Assembly: GCA_009693715.1 (NCBI GenBank)
Contig: SHWT01000004.1
Span: 1 to 46,327 of the forward strand
DNA: 46,327 bases
Origin: Chitinophagaceae bacterium
Lineage (GTDB): Bacteria; Bacteroidota; Bacteroidia; Chitinophagales; Chitinophagaceae
Reading direction: 5' to 3'
This document shows, in pieces, positions 16,478 to 25,405 of this stretch. Within the stretch, counting starts at the first letter, position 1. Each line of letters opens with the position of its first letter. The translations under genes were made by a program, and so were the position numbers. The notes under the pieces were generated by a model. That model was not told the DNA's origin, made no database searches, and saw only the letters and a list, made by a program, of their open reading frames with translations.

Positions 16478-16572
16478 AGTATTTCTTAAATTTTTTTCTT
16501 TTCTGTACTTTAATTTTCGTTTTAGTCCTGTTCCTATTAGCAGTCACCATACCACTATCTGTGAAAGGACGG

Positions 16573-16580
16573 CAAAAATA
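16573..16580 (-). promoter_or_regulatory. Putative -7 box for rpmH
   Basis: The minus strand reads TATTTTTG, matching TAnnTTTG, 17 bp past the murI stop codon. It predicts a transcript start near 16567 and an untranslated leader of about 90 nt before rpmH. A -33 TTG is not obvious. Confidence 0.45.
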
Positions 16581-16597
16581 GGGTATTTTTTTATTTT

Positions 16598-17422
16598 TTA
16601 AGCTAAATCTGTATGTTTTGCTGCAATTTTTTCTCCAAAAAAAGTGCTGGCCTGCAATTCAAAGGCTTGTGGGTTGTCGGTAGTGTAAAAGCTAAGTTGT
16701 CCGGATTGGCTACATTTTTGGGCTAAATCAGGATGGCTTTCAAGGTATTTAGCAAGGCTTTTAGCCACAATAGCGCCCTGGCTTACAATGTTCACCCCCT
16801 TAGGCATATAAGCCCTTATTTTGTCCGCTAATAAGGGATAATGGGTACATGCTAATAAAAGGGTATCAATATGGGCAGATTGAGAAAAAAGTTGATCCAG
16901 GTAGGATTTAACAAAATAGTCTGCACCTGGTTGATCCTGTTCTCCGTTTTCAATCAAGGGTACCCATAAAGGACAGGCCTGTTGAAAAACTTTAAGGTCA
17001 GGGAAAAATTTAGCCAATTCAATAGGATAACTGTCACTTTGTATAGTGCCCAATGTTCCTAAAATACCCACTTGCTGTGTGGTTGAAAAATTACCTAAAA
17101 TTTCAGTGGTGGGTCTGATCACACCCAACACCCTTTTACCAGGGGCAATATTTGGTAAATCTTTTTGTTGAATGGTACGAAGTGCTTTTGCCGATGCCGT
17201 ATTGCAAGCCAAAATAACCAATGAGCACCCTTGGTCAAAAAACCAATTCACTGCTTCTAGGGTATATTGATAAACTGTATCGTAAGAGCGAGGGCCATAA
17301 GGTGCGCGCGCATTATCGCCTAAATAGATATAATCATACTGAGGTAAAGTATGTTTGAGCTCCTTTAAAATAGTGAGCCCCCCATAACCACTATCAAAAA
17401 CACCAATTGGCGCAGTAGACAT
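16598..17422 (-). CDS. murI: Glutamate racemase
   Basis: This 274-residue cofactor-free racemase makes D-glutamate for peptidoglycan. Both catalytic cysteines are present: C73 in VILACNTASAKA and C192 in LLACTHYPLL. The start GVFDSGYGGLTILKEL with its Asp-Ser pair is also diagnostic. It is the last gene of the CBS/nadK/uppS/bamA/ompH block, the usual Bacteroidota order, but a strong terminator separates it from the ompH genes. Its start ATG at 17422 gives the normal family length. Confidence 0.95.
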   Translation of the reverse strand: MSTAPIGVFDSGYGGLTILKELKHTLPQYDYIYLGDNARAPYGPRSYDTVYQYTLEAVNWFFDQGCSLVILACNTASAKALRTIQQKDLPNIAPGKRVLGVIRPTTEILGNFSTTQQVGILGTLGTIQSDSYPIELAKFFPDLKVFQQACPLWVPLIENGEQDQPGADYFVKSYLDQLFSQSAHIDTLLLACTHYPLLADKIRAYMPKGVNIVSQGAIVAKSLAKYLESHPDLAQKCSQSGQLSFYTTDNPQAFELQASTFFGEKIAAKHTDLA

Positions 17423-17447
17423 ATATTTATTTTATTGCGTAAAACTA

Positions 17448-17477
17448 AAGAACCTCGTTGTAAACAACGAGGTTCTT
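17448..17477 (-). terminator. Intrinsic terminator between ompH and murI
   Basis: A perfect 13-bp stem, AAGAACCTCGTTG with CAACGAGGTTCTT, has a 4-nt loop and is followed on the minus strand by TTAGTTTT. It lies after the ompH stop codon and upstream of the murI start, ending the envelope operon. Confidence 0.85.
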
Positions 17478-17497
17478 AGTAAAATATATTTAAAATA

Positions 17498-18109
17498 TTA
17501 TCCTTTTTTAGCTGCCGCTGCTGGCTTTGCTGCTGGTGCACCACCTGTAGCTGCTTTAAATGCATCTTCAATTTCCTTTGGTAAAGGCAATTTTAACTTC
17601 ATTGCAACACGAATTGTTAAGTTGTCAGCGATGGATGGTGTCATATATGGAGATAAAGCTTCTGCTTTTAATACTAGCGTGTATTTTTGTTCAGCAACTA
17701 CTTCACCTACTGCTGCAAAAATTTTTTGTCTGTAAGGCGATAACAATGATTCTTGCTTTTGCTCCATAGATTGTTGTTGGTATTGTTGCCAGTTGATCAA
17801 CTTGTATTTTAAACGATTTAAATCGTCAGTTGCCATTTGTAAAGCTTTTGGACGCTTAGACAAATCAACAGAATCTCTTTTGTAGATGCTATCTTTCACT
17901 TGATAATCCTTTAAAGTATAATTATACTCATCTTGTAAAGAATCTTGTGCATAAGATTTAAGAACTGTATCTAATTTTTCTTGGATACCTGGGAATAAAG
18001 CAATGACGCTTTGATCATCAAAATAACCAATTTTAACCTGCGCTGATGCAGTGTTGTTAAATGAGGCTGCAACTAATAAAATGGCTGCAAATAAAAAACC
18101 TTTTTTCAT
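17498..18109 (-). CDS. OmpH/Skp family periplasmic chaperone (copy 2)
   Basis: This 203-residue protein has a Sec signal peptide (FLFAAILLVAASFNNTASA) and a long helical, Gln/Lys/Asp-rich middle (about 60-140) fitting the tentacle helices of Skp. The segment LVLKAEALSPYMTPSIADNLT follows. The C-terminus is a low-complexity Ala/Pro/Lys tail (GGAPAAKPAAAAKKG). Skp-like trimers hold unfolded outer-membrane proteins on the way to BamA. It follows a first ompH copy by 39 bp, downstream of bamA, the conserved order in this phylum. Confidence 0.87.
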   Translation of the reverse strand: MKKGFLFAAILLVAASFNNTASAQVKIGYFDDQSVIALFPGIQEKLDTVLKSYAQDSLQDEYNYTLKDYQVKDSIYKRDSVDLSKRPKALQMATDDLNRLKYKLINWQQYQQQSMEQKQESLLSPYRQKIFAAVGEVVAEQKYTLVLKAEALSPYMTPSIADNLTIRVAMKLKLPLPKEIEDAFKAATGGAPAAKPAAAAKKG

Positions 18110-18148
18110 ATCTATTTGTTTTTTTAAAAAATCTATTTGTGTATTATT

Positions 18149-18673
18149 CTAAATATTGATACCCAATTCCTTCAAAACATCGTCACTTTTGTCCAGTTTC
18201 GGGTCTGCAAATATAATGGTAATTCCTTCACTTTTATCTAAAATGAAGTCATATCCCCTAGCAGTTGCTAGTTTTTGGACTGCATTATACACTTTATCTT
18301 GAATGGGTTTAACCATTTTTTGGCGTTCCTTAAACAAATCCCCCTCATATCCAAAGCGTTTCTTTTGAAGGTCCCTAAGCTCCTTTTCCTTCACAAAAAG
18401 CTCATCTTCTCTTTTTTTCTTAAGGTCATCTGAAAGCATAAACTGCTCAGCCTCGTAGTTTTTATACATTTTATCAAGGGTCATTTGCTTTTGGTCAATT
18501 TCTTGTTGCCATTGATCGCCCAATGTCTTTAATTTTTTATCCGCTTCCTTGTATTCTGGAATTTTATCCAAAATATACTTTGTATTGATAACCGCGTATT
18601 TTGTTTGTGCATTTGATGAAAATGCCGTCAAAATGGAGATGGCTAAAACTAAAAAAACTTTATTGAATTGCAT
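18149..18673 (-). CDS. OmpH/Skp family periplasmic chaperone (copy 1)
   Basis: This 174-residue protein has a Sec signal (VFLVLAISILTAFSSNAQ), then the family opening KYAVINTKYILDKIPEYKEADKKL, a coiled-coil arm (about 45-125, rich in Lys/Glu/Gln) and the closing RGYDFILDKSEGITIIFADP. This matches OmpH/Skp, the periplasmic holdase for outer-membrane proteins. It is 54 bp downstream of bamA on the same strand and pairs with a diverged second copy. The length is normal for the family. Confidence 0.92.
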   Translation of the reverse strand: MQFNKVFLVLAISILTAFSSNAQTKYAVINTKYILDKIPEYKEADKKLKTLGDQWQQEIDQKQMTLDKMYKNYEAEQFMLSDDLKKKREDELFVKEKELRDLQKKRFGYEGDLFKERQKMVKPIQDKVYNAVQKLATARGYDFILDKSEGITIIFADPKLDKSDDVLKELGINI

Positions 18674-18727
18674 AAGCTATAATTTAAATAACAAAATTAA
18701 AAATTATTTGACTATTTTTTTGCGTTA

Positions 18728-21466
18728 CTATTCTGGTTCAAAGCCTAACATAAAGGTAAATCTTCCAGCATCTTTTAAGGTATTACTACCATTTAAGCGA
18801 TCTAAACCAATACCATAATCAAATCCCAAAAGTCCAAACATAGGAAGGAAAAAACGCATACCCAAACCAACGGAACGACGCAGGTTAAATGGATTGTATT
18901 CCTTCATGCTATACCATCCATTCGCTGCTTCAAAAAAGCCCAAAGCATAAATAGTACTGCTCGCAGCCAAACTTAATGGATATCTAATTTCAACTGCATA
19001 TTTGTTAAAAATGGTGAAATGTTGCCGCGCCGTTTGCTGATCAGGATTCACTTTTGGATTGGATGTTTCATAAACAGGATAACCTCTTTGTGCAATAATA
19101 TCATAGCCTAATAATGCAAATTGGTTACTTAATCCTGCATCCCCTAATTGGAATCTTTCAAATGGTGAAATAGCAAAATCAGTATTATAACGTCCTAGAA
19201 ATCCATATTTAGCAGCAAAACGTAATACAAATTGTTTGTTATGTTCTTCCCCTGTTGGTTTACCTAATGGCACAAACCACTCCCCATTAAAACGCCATTT
19301 ATGGTATTCTAATAATTGATACGGGTTTGCCCTTTTCCCAAAGTTGGGATCAAACAAAGAATAAGGCGGCGTTAATTGCGCACTCAATAAAAAAGTGGAA
19401 CCTGTTCTTGGAAAGGTAGGTTGATCAATAGAGGTTCGTTGTAAAGCGAGTCTTAAATTGAAATTGTTTACATTACCATTTGAAAAATTAGGTAAATTAT
19501 AGGGATCAATTGCGTAATCTTTTAAGGTATAGCGCGTATAGTTAATTCCGGTACTTAAGGAGAAATAATCATCAGGCCATTGTAACTGACGTCCAAAGGA
19601 AACAGTAGCACCTGTGGTAGATATATAACGCGCATCAGCTGCATTTGGATTATACATACCCGTTTGCATATCATAGGTTTGACCATACTTCGTATTATAT
19701 ATACTTACCGTTAAAGTATTTCTCTTGATGCCACCAAACCAAGGTTCCGTAAATGAAAAATTCGTTGAACGGAATGCCTTACCATTACTTTGAATCCGTA
19801 AACTTAACTTTTGTCCATCTCCCATGGGTAATGGATCCCAAGCAGCTTTTTTAAAGAAGTTTTTAGAAGAGAAATTATTAAAAGTGATTCCTAAGGTACC
19901 TGTAAGTCCGATATAGCCACCCCAACCTGCACTTAATTCCAATTGGTCACTCGATTTTTCTTCCACCCCATAATTGATATCTACCGTACCATCTTCTGGA
20001 TTTGGAACAGGATCAATTTTAATTTTTTCTTGGTCAAAATAATTTAACTGCGAAATTTCCCTTTGGGAACGAATCAATAAGGTACGACTAAATTTATCAC
20101 CTGGTATCGTTCTAATTTCACGACGAATGACAAAGTCTTTTGTTTTTTCATTACCCGCAATACGAATTGTTTTGATGGTTGCTTGAGGCCCTTCTCTCAA
20201 TCTTATTTCAAAATCGATGGTATCGTTATAAACAGCAGTTTCAATGGGGTCAACATTAAAAAACAAATAACCATCATCTTGGTATAAACCGCTAATATCT
20301 CCACCTTCCGCTGTTTGTGTTTTGCCTAATTTATTGTATAATATTTCTCTATTATAAATTTCCCCTTTTTTAATATTTAAAATACTAGACAATAAAGAGT
20401 CTGGGTATTTTGTGTTTCCTCTCCAAGTAATGTTTCCAAAAAAATACTTACGCCCTTCCTTTAATTGAATATCAATATTTAAATTACCTACTGCATTATG
20501 ATAAAGTGTATCCTTTTCTATTACGGCGTCACGAAACCCTAAAGAGTTATAATAGTTCAATAAATTATCTCGACTCTCATCAAATTTTTTCTCGCTATAT
20601 TTTGAAGAGGACAATTTAAAACGCACATATGGATTTAAAAATTTTCTAGTTTTAGTAAAAGTTAAATATCCTTTTTCGGCCATGTATTGTTCAAAAGTAT
20701 ACGGTGTTGTTTTTACAATCACCGGTTTGTCATACACTGGGAAAAGGGTCATTCTTGATTTTTCATGCACTTCCTTTAAACTTTTCTTCAGTTTTACTTC
20801 GTCCACTAAATTGCCGCCAAAATTAATATTATTAATGCGCACTTTAGGACCACGATCCACTTTAAAATCCAACAACAAACTATTTTTTTTAGTGGCATCC
20901 TTTTTTTCTATGATCACCACTTTTGCATCCTGAAAACCTTTGTCAGCAAAAAACTTTTTAATCCCTTCTACTGCAGTAATTTTCATATTTTCAGTAATCA
21001 CCCTATTCGGTGTTAAACCGGTTTTACCAGATAATTCGTCTGTCTCTGATTTTTTAACCCCTAAAAAATTGAACTTGGATAACCTTGGTCTTTCAACTAC
21101 ATCAATTTCAATATCAATTTCATTATTCACCAAGTCCGTTATATATACACTAACATCACTAAAGTAGTTTTGATCCATTAATTTACGAATCGCTTTAGCA
21201 AAATTATCACCCCCAGGAATGGCTACTTCATCGCCAATATTCAAGGTAGAAAGGGACAATAATAAGTTCTCGTCAAAATTTTCATTTCCCACCACTTTAA
21301 TGTCCCGAATTTTGTATTTGGCAGGCGCTTTCTGATTGAAAATGTTCATCAGTTTGACATTAATTTGTGAAACTGAATCCTTCACGGGTGCCACCTGGGC
21401 AAAAGAAGTCGAGGATAAAAAAAGAACCAATAAAGATCCTATAAAAAATGGAAAATATTTCTGCAT
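18728..21466 (-). CDS. bamA: Outer membrane protein assembly factor BamA
   Basis: This is a 912-residue Omp85 protein. A signal peptide ends near FLSSTSFAQ; five POTRA-like repeats span roughly residues 50-430, each with the beta-alpha-alpha-beta-beta pattern; a 16-strand barrel follows. Barrel landmarks include FNNFSSKNFFKKAAW, LRIQSNGKAFRSTNFSFTEPWFGG and the GLGMRFFLPMFGLLGFDYG strand region before the end. BamA folds and inserts outer-membrane proteins. The track start at 21472 is a TTG; the ATG at 21466 (MQKYFPFF) gives the better signal peptide. The C-terminus ends FMLGFEPE, so the usual terminal aromatic residue is followed by three extra residues. It is followed by two skp-like genes. 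Confidence 0.96.
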   Translation of the reverse strand: MQKYFPFFIGSLLVLFLSSTSFAQVAPVKDSVSQINVKLMNIFNQKAPAKYKIRDIKVVGNENFDENLLLSLSTLNIGDEVAIPGGDNFAKAIRKLMDQNYFSDVSVYITDLVNNEIDIEIDVVERPRLSKFNFLGVKKSETDELSGKTGLTPNRVITENMKITAVEGIKKFFADKGFQDAKVVIIEKKDATKKNSLLLDFKVDRGPKVRINNINFGGNLVDEVKLKKSLKEVHEKSRMTLFPVYDKPVIVKTTPYTFEQYMAEKGYLTFTKTRKFLNPYVRFKLSSSKYSEKKFDESRDNLLNYYNSLGFRDAVIEKDTLYHNAVGNLNIDIQLKEGRKYFFGNITWRGNTKYPDSLLSSILNIKKGEIYNREILYNKLGKTQTAEGGDISGLYQDDGYLFFNVDPIETAVYNDTIDFEIRLREGPQATIKTIRIAGNEKTKDFVIRREIRTIPGDKFSRTLLIRSQREISQLNYFDQEKIKIDPVPNPEDGTVDINYGVEEKSSDQLELSAGWGGYIGLTGTLGITFNNFSSKNFFKKAAWDPLPMGDGQKLSLRIQSNGKAFRSTNFSFTEPWFGGIKRNTLTVSIYNTKYGQTYDMQTGMYNPNAADARYISTTGATVSFGRQLQWPDDYFSLSTGINYTRYTLKDYAIDPYNLPNFSNGNVNNFNLRLALQRTSIDQPTFPRTGSTFLLSAQLTPPYSLFDPNFGKRANPYQLLEYHKWRFNGEWFVPLGKPTGEEHNKQFVLRFAAKYGFLGRYNTDFAISPFERFQLGDAGLSNQFALLGYDIIAQRGYPVYETSNPKVNPDQQTARQHFTIFNKYAVEIRYPLSLAASSTIYALGFFEAANGWYSMKEYNPFNLRRSVGLGMRFFLPMFGLLGFDYGIGLDRLNGSNTLKDAGRFTFMLGFEPE

Positions 21467-21564
21467 CTGCAAAGGGGCTACATTTATAATTTTAAAAGTG
21501 TCGCAAATTACTCGTAATATTTCAAAGTCTTTGTTAAAACCTCAAAATAGTTATATTATTTTTT

Positions 21565-22305
21565 TTAATCATTTGTTTGTACCTGCAGGCTGGTTTTCCC
21601 AAATCTGCGCTCCCTAGATTGAAAATCGAGGATGGCCTCGATCAAATCTTTCTTGCGAAAATCGGGCCAACGGGTCTCTGTAAAGTACAATTCAGCGTAA
21701 GCTAGCTGGTATAATAAAAAGTTGCTAATTCGGTATTCTCCACTGGTACGAATCATGAGCTCTGGGTCCGGGAATGCACTTGTAGAAAGGGCTGCCTCCA
21801 AAGTGGCCTCGGCAATATCGTCGGGCTGCATTTGCCCAATTCGTACCTTTTCAGCGATGTTTTTTATCGCTTGTATGAGCTCCCACCTACTACTATAACT
21901 AAGTGCAATGATCAGCTCCAATCCGGTATTTTTTGCGGTGGTTTGGGTCGCATTTTCTAGGGCTGCTTTGGCATCATCCGGTAACAAAGAAAGATTGCCA
22001 ATAAAGTGCAATTTGATATTGTTTTTATGCAAATCAGGGACTTCCTTGGCAATAGTATCCACAAATAGACTCATTAGGCCTGCAACCTCGGCTGCTGGGC
22101 GATCCCAATTTTCAGTACTAAAAGCATATAAAGTGAGGTATTTGATGCCTATTTCAGATGCTGCTTCTACAATATTGCGAACGCTTTGTACCCCATGAAA
22201 GTGCCCATAAAGTCGGTCCTGTCCTTTTTCTTGCGCCCATCGACCATTACCATCCATAATGATGGCGATATGCTTAGGTAATCTATTTAAATCCAAGTTG
22301 TCCAT
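21565..22305 (-). CDS. uppS: Isoprenyl transferase, undecaprenyl diphosphate synthase
   Basis: This 246-residue cis-prenyltransferase makes the C55 lipid carrier for peptidoglycan and surface glycans. The signature HIAIIMDGNGRWAQ holds the catalytic Asp18, followed by GHFHGVQSVRNIVEAA, YLTLYAFSTENWDRP and the late conserved segments DPELMIRTSGEYRISNFLLYQLAYAE. It is cytosolic and membrane-associated. A perfect TAATTTTG box lies 5 nt before its ATG, so besides read-through from the PorG-like gene it may have its own leaderless transcript. It precedes bamA by about 98 bp. Confidence 0.96.
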   Translation of the reverse strand: MDNLDLNRLPKHIAIIMDGNGRWAQEKGQDRLYGHFHGVQSVRNIVEAASEIGIKYLTLYAFSTENWDRPAAEVAGLMSLFVDTIAKEVPDLHKNNIKLHFIGNLSLLPDDAKAALENATQTTAKNTGLELIIALSYSSRWELIQAIKNIAEKVRIGQMQPDDIAEATLEAALSTSAFPDPELMIRTSGEYRISNFLLYQLAYAELYFTETRWPDFRKKDLIEAILDFQSRERRFGKTSLQVQTND

Positions 22306-22309
22306 ACTG

Positions 22310-22317
22310 CAAAATTA
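22310..22317 (-). promoter_or_regulatory. Putative -7 box abutting the uppS start
   Basis: The minus strand reads TAATTTTG. The last G (22310) is 5 nt before the A of the uppS ATG (22305), which predicts transcription starting at or within a base or two of the start codon. The box lies in the 25-bp gap after the PorG-like gene. A -33 element is not clear. Confidence 0.45.
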
Positions 22318-22330
22318 ATCGAATCCAAGG

Positions 22331-23125
22331 TTATTTTCGTTTAAACCTATTGAATAACCCGATGCTTTTCTTGGGTTTGTATTCAGCAATCCCGTAAATA
22401 TTATTGAAGGCATAAGAAATACCCAATTTCGCTGAAAAAAAACGGTCATTACTACTCATGCTTCCTTGATACCCCAAAGGGGCAGCAGTGGTCATAGGGG
22501 TGGCATTACCATCTATAAAATCAAGCTTGTCGGTGGTGGTATACCTGTAAGTGGCTTCGGCGAAAATATTAAATTTGCGATAAACATTAAATTTAAACCC
22601 TAGGTTCAACGGCAAAGTTAAATTCAACCCTGATTGCTTTTGCTTACCACTTAATACATCATCTGTAGAAATGACAACAACACTCGTATTATTATTGCGG
22701 ATGGTATCAAAGATATGCAAATAACCAACCCCAAAACCAAGATAGGGCGTAAACTTTTTATTGCGTGATCCTGCAATAAAATTTAGAAAATTAAATTCGC
22801 CCATCACACTTGCCTCTATCGTATTGATTTGAAAATTTGCATTGCGCAATAGCGCATAAGGATCTAAGGAAAGCATGTCATGAGAGGCTAATTTTTGCAT
22901 CTCCACATTCAATCTTACACCCACATAACTATTTAATTGTTTTTTTGCAAACGCACCATAATTTCTATAATATACTTGCACATCAGGTGCAATATCACCT
23001 TGATAGGAAGCCAAACCCATCAACAAACCAACTTCGCCTTTGTTCTCAGACAACTCCGTATGTTGCGCCATCACAAATTGCGAACAGCATAAAAAAACTA
23101 ATAAAAATAAAACGCTTTTAAACAT
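22331..23125 (-). CDS. PorG-like DUF6089 family outer-membrane beta-barrel protein
   Basis: This 264-residue protein has a signal peptide (LFLLVFLCCSQFVMAQ) and an 8-strand-like amphipathic barrel pattern: alternating residues in GEVGLLMGLASYQGDIAP, TPYLGFGVGYLHIFD and FNIFAEATYRYTTTDKLDFIDG. It lies between nadK and uppS, the position held by porG/DUF6089 genes across Bacteroidota. PorG is an outer-membrane part of the type IX secretion and gliding machinery in characterised species, and gldC is also in this window. Whether this copy serves secretion is not shown by the sequence. Confidence 0.82.
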   Translation of the reverse strand: MFKSVLFLLVFLCCSQFVMAQHTELSENKGEVGLLMGLASYQGDIAPDVQVYYRNYGAFAKKQLNSYVGVRLNVEMQKLASHDMLSLDPYALLRNANFQINTIEASVMGEFNFLNFIAGSRNKKFTPYLGFGVGYLHIFDTIRNNNTSVVVISTDDVLSGKQKQSGLNLTLPLNLGFKFNVYRKFNIFAEATYRYTTTDKLDFIDGNATPMTTAAPLGYQGSMSSNDRFFSAKLGISYAFNNIYGIAEYKPKKSIGLFNRFKRK

Positions 23126-23132
23126 ATGCTAA

Positions 23133-24014
23133 CTAATTTCTTTTATCCAAGCCCCAAGTCAATTTTGTTCTTAATGTGGTTAAATAACTATTCTCATTGA
23201 GTCGTATAAAGCTAACGGAAAATAATTCTTGTTTTAAGGCTAATTCAATTGTTTTTGGAACAATTTCCTTACGCGCATCTAAAGCACAAATCAATTCATC
23301 AGTCCTGCCTTCAATTTCAAAGGAAATGACGGAGGTATTGGGAACCACAATGGAACGCACATTTAAGTTATGCGGTGCCACAGGCGTAATCACAAAACTA
23401 GCAGAATCAGGAAATAAAATGGGGCCATTACAACTCATATTGTAACCAGTGGACCCGGTGGGTGTGGATACAATAATACCATCCGCCCAATAGGAATTTA
23501 AAAACTCCCCATTCAAATAAGTATGAATTTTAATCATGGGGGAAGTATCTCTCTTATGTAATACAAATTCATTAAGTCCATAGGGAGTTGCACCAAAAAC
23601 AGGAATATTTGCATCCAAGTGAATTAATGCGCGCTTTTCAATAACATAGGTGCGATTCATAAGCGCATCCACCATTAAGGATAATTCGTCTTTTGAAATA
23701 GATGCTAAAAAACCCAATCGGCCATAATTAATTCCTAAAATGGGAATATTTGAATCCCCCACTAAAGTAACCGAGTCTAAAACAGTACCATCGCCTCCCA
23801 AACTAATCAAACAATCAATGTTTTCAGGTAAATCATAAGCAGATGTAAATGGAATATAAGCTTCCTTGCCACTAGGGGCACAAAGTTCAAATTTTTGTAA
23901 TAAGTCATGAAAAATACAAATGGCAACATCATGCTTATGCAATTCCAACAACAATGCATTTAAAGATTGTCGCTGATCCAAATCAAACCCTCTACTATAT
24001 ATTGCTACTTTCAT
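23133..24014 (-). CDS. nadK: NAD kinase
   Basis: This 293-residue enzyme phosphorylates NAD to NADP. The diagnostic GGDG motif is at 73-76 (ISLGGDGTVLDS), with GRLGFLAS, the NE-type segment of the site (GLNEFVLHKRD) and the STPTGSTGYNMSCNGP signature of the substrate loop. It sits 5 bp after the BamA/TamA-like gene and 7 bp before the PorG-like gene, so it belongs to the operon. The length and start are normal for the family. The product is cytosolic. Confidence 0.96.
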   Translation of the reverse strand: MKVAIYSRGFDLDQRQSLNALLLELHKHDVAICIFHDLLQKFELCAPSGKEAYIPFTSAYDLPENIDCLISLGGDGTVLDSVTLVGDSNIPILGINYGRLGFLASISKDELSLMVDALMNRTYVIEKRALIHLDANIPVFGATPYGLNEFVLHKRDTSPMIKIHTYLNGEFLNSYWADGIIVSTPTGSTGYNMSCNGPILFPDSASFVITPVAPHNLNVRSIVVPNTSVISFEIEGRTDELICALDARKEIVPKTIELALKQELFSVSFIRLNENSYLTTLRTKLTWGLDKRN

Positions 24015-24019
24015 CTAAA

Positions 24020-25405
24020 TTAAAAATTAATTCCGCCGTGTAAATATACTCCTTTGTCGCCAAGCTGATTCACACTATAGTCAATTTTTAACACAAAATC
24101 ATAAATACTGATCACATCTAAACCAATACCAGCTGTTCTAATCAGGGTATTAGATAATTTATTGCTATTTAAAGGGCGATCACTATATACATACCCTAAA
24201 TTGGTAAAAACGCGAATCCAAAAATCATATTTCACTTCCGGTAAAAACTTTTGAGTTAACGGATTTTTAACAGTGAAGCTGCCTAAGGAATGATGAAAGG
24301 CTGTTTTCAAAATGGTTGCTGCATTTCCATCAGCTACATAATATTCAAATCCATTCATTTGCAAACTGCCATAGCCCAATAATCGACGATCTAAATAGTT
24401 ATCATTAGCTAAAAATTTCACTTGTGAATTGGTTTCAATGAAAATAAAATTTTGCTTCGAAAAAGAATGTGCTTTTACTTTTCTGAACTGAATGGAAGTA
24501 TATGGTGCCCCTTTAGAAAAACGTTGAAATAAAAATAATTCAGTTCCAGCACCCTTGGTAGGATAAGCATTATAATCAAATGCAATTTTGGTATACCCAA
24601 AAGTGATGTCTCCATAAGTCATCACATTTTTTTGAGTCGCTAAAAAATTAGGCTGAATTAAAAATCCAGTATCAGATAGTTCTTCTTTACCATATCCCAA
24701 CTGTAAGGAATATCGCTCAAATAAATTAGGGCGATAGGATAAGTTTACATTGGCGCGATATCCTTTTCTAATAATATCATTGGTTTTTGCAAATACCTGC
24801 TTGTCCTTCTCGGTTTTATAATTAAATTCCTTTTGGTTGTAATTTTGCCAACCTCCACCAACACCATATTTTAATTTTTTATCAAAAAAAGGTAATTGAT
24901 ATTGAATGATATTTTGTTGTGTGTACCCGCCAATAAATCCAATAACTAATTTGTCATTATTACCAGTGGCATTTTTTTGACTCAAAGTGACGCCGTAATT
25001 AACCCGATCCAAACTTCGGTTTTGTTCAGTCCACCATTGATTAAAGTTACGATCTATCCACTTGAAATAGGGTTTTGGTATAAAATACCATCTTTCCTTT
25101 ACTTGAATTTGTATGTCAACAATACTACTATCATTTCTTACTGGATAAATAGGCGTCACTTTAACAGATAAAAATAAAGCAGTATTAAAAAGTTGCTGTT
25201 GTGATAGTGTATTTAAAATAGATAATGAGTCCTTGTTAATTTGATCGCCCACATGATAAGGTAACTCTCTTAATAAAATATAATTTTTTGTTCGATTATT
25301 TCCTTCCACCTGTATGGCGTTTATACGAATCTGCGCTTTCAAATTAGCAGCAACACTTATGATAAAAAATAATAAAAGAAAGGAGCATCGAAAAATCTTA
25401 AACAT
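24020..25405 (-). CDS. BamA/TamA-like outer membrane protein with one or two POTRA domains
   Basis: This 461-residue protein has a signal peptide (FLLLFFIISVAANLKAQ), a POTRA segment starting IRINAIQVEGNNRTKNYILLRELPYHVGD and a C-terminal barrel ending in an aromatic (YLHGGINF), as expected for a beta-signal recognised by BamA. It is about half the length of BamA, closest in architecture to short Omp85/TamA-like proteins. It overlaps the CBS gene by 8 bp and is 5 bp from nadK, so it is inside the operon. Role unknown: substrates or lipids are possible, as with TamA. The family assignment is good, the subtype open. Confidence 0.8.
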   Translation of the reverse strand: MFKIFRCSFLLLFFIISVAANLKAQIRINAIQVEGNNRTKNYILLRELPYHVGDQINKDSLSILNTLSQQQLFNTALFLSVKVTPIYPVRNDSSIVDIQIQVKERWYFIPKPYFKWIDRNFNQWWTEQNRSLDRVNYGVTLSQKNATGNNDKLVIGFIGGYTQQNIIQYQLPFFDKKLKYGVGGGWQNYNQKEFNYKTEKDKQVFAKTNDIIRKGYRANVNLSYRPNLFERYSLQLGYGKEELSDTGFLIQPNFLATQKNVMTYGDITFGYTKIAFDYNAYPTKGAGTELFLFQRFSKGAPYTSIQFRKVKAHSFSKQNFIFIETNSQVKFLANDNYLDRRLLGYGSLQMNGFEYYVADGNAATILKTAFHHSLGSFTVKNPLTQKFLPEVKYDFWIRVFTNLGYVYSDRPLNSNKLSNTLIRTAGIGLDVISIYDFVLKIDYSVNQLGDKGVYLHGGINF

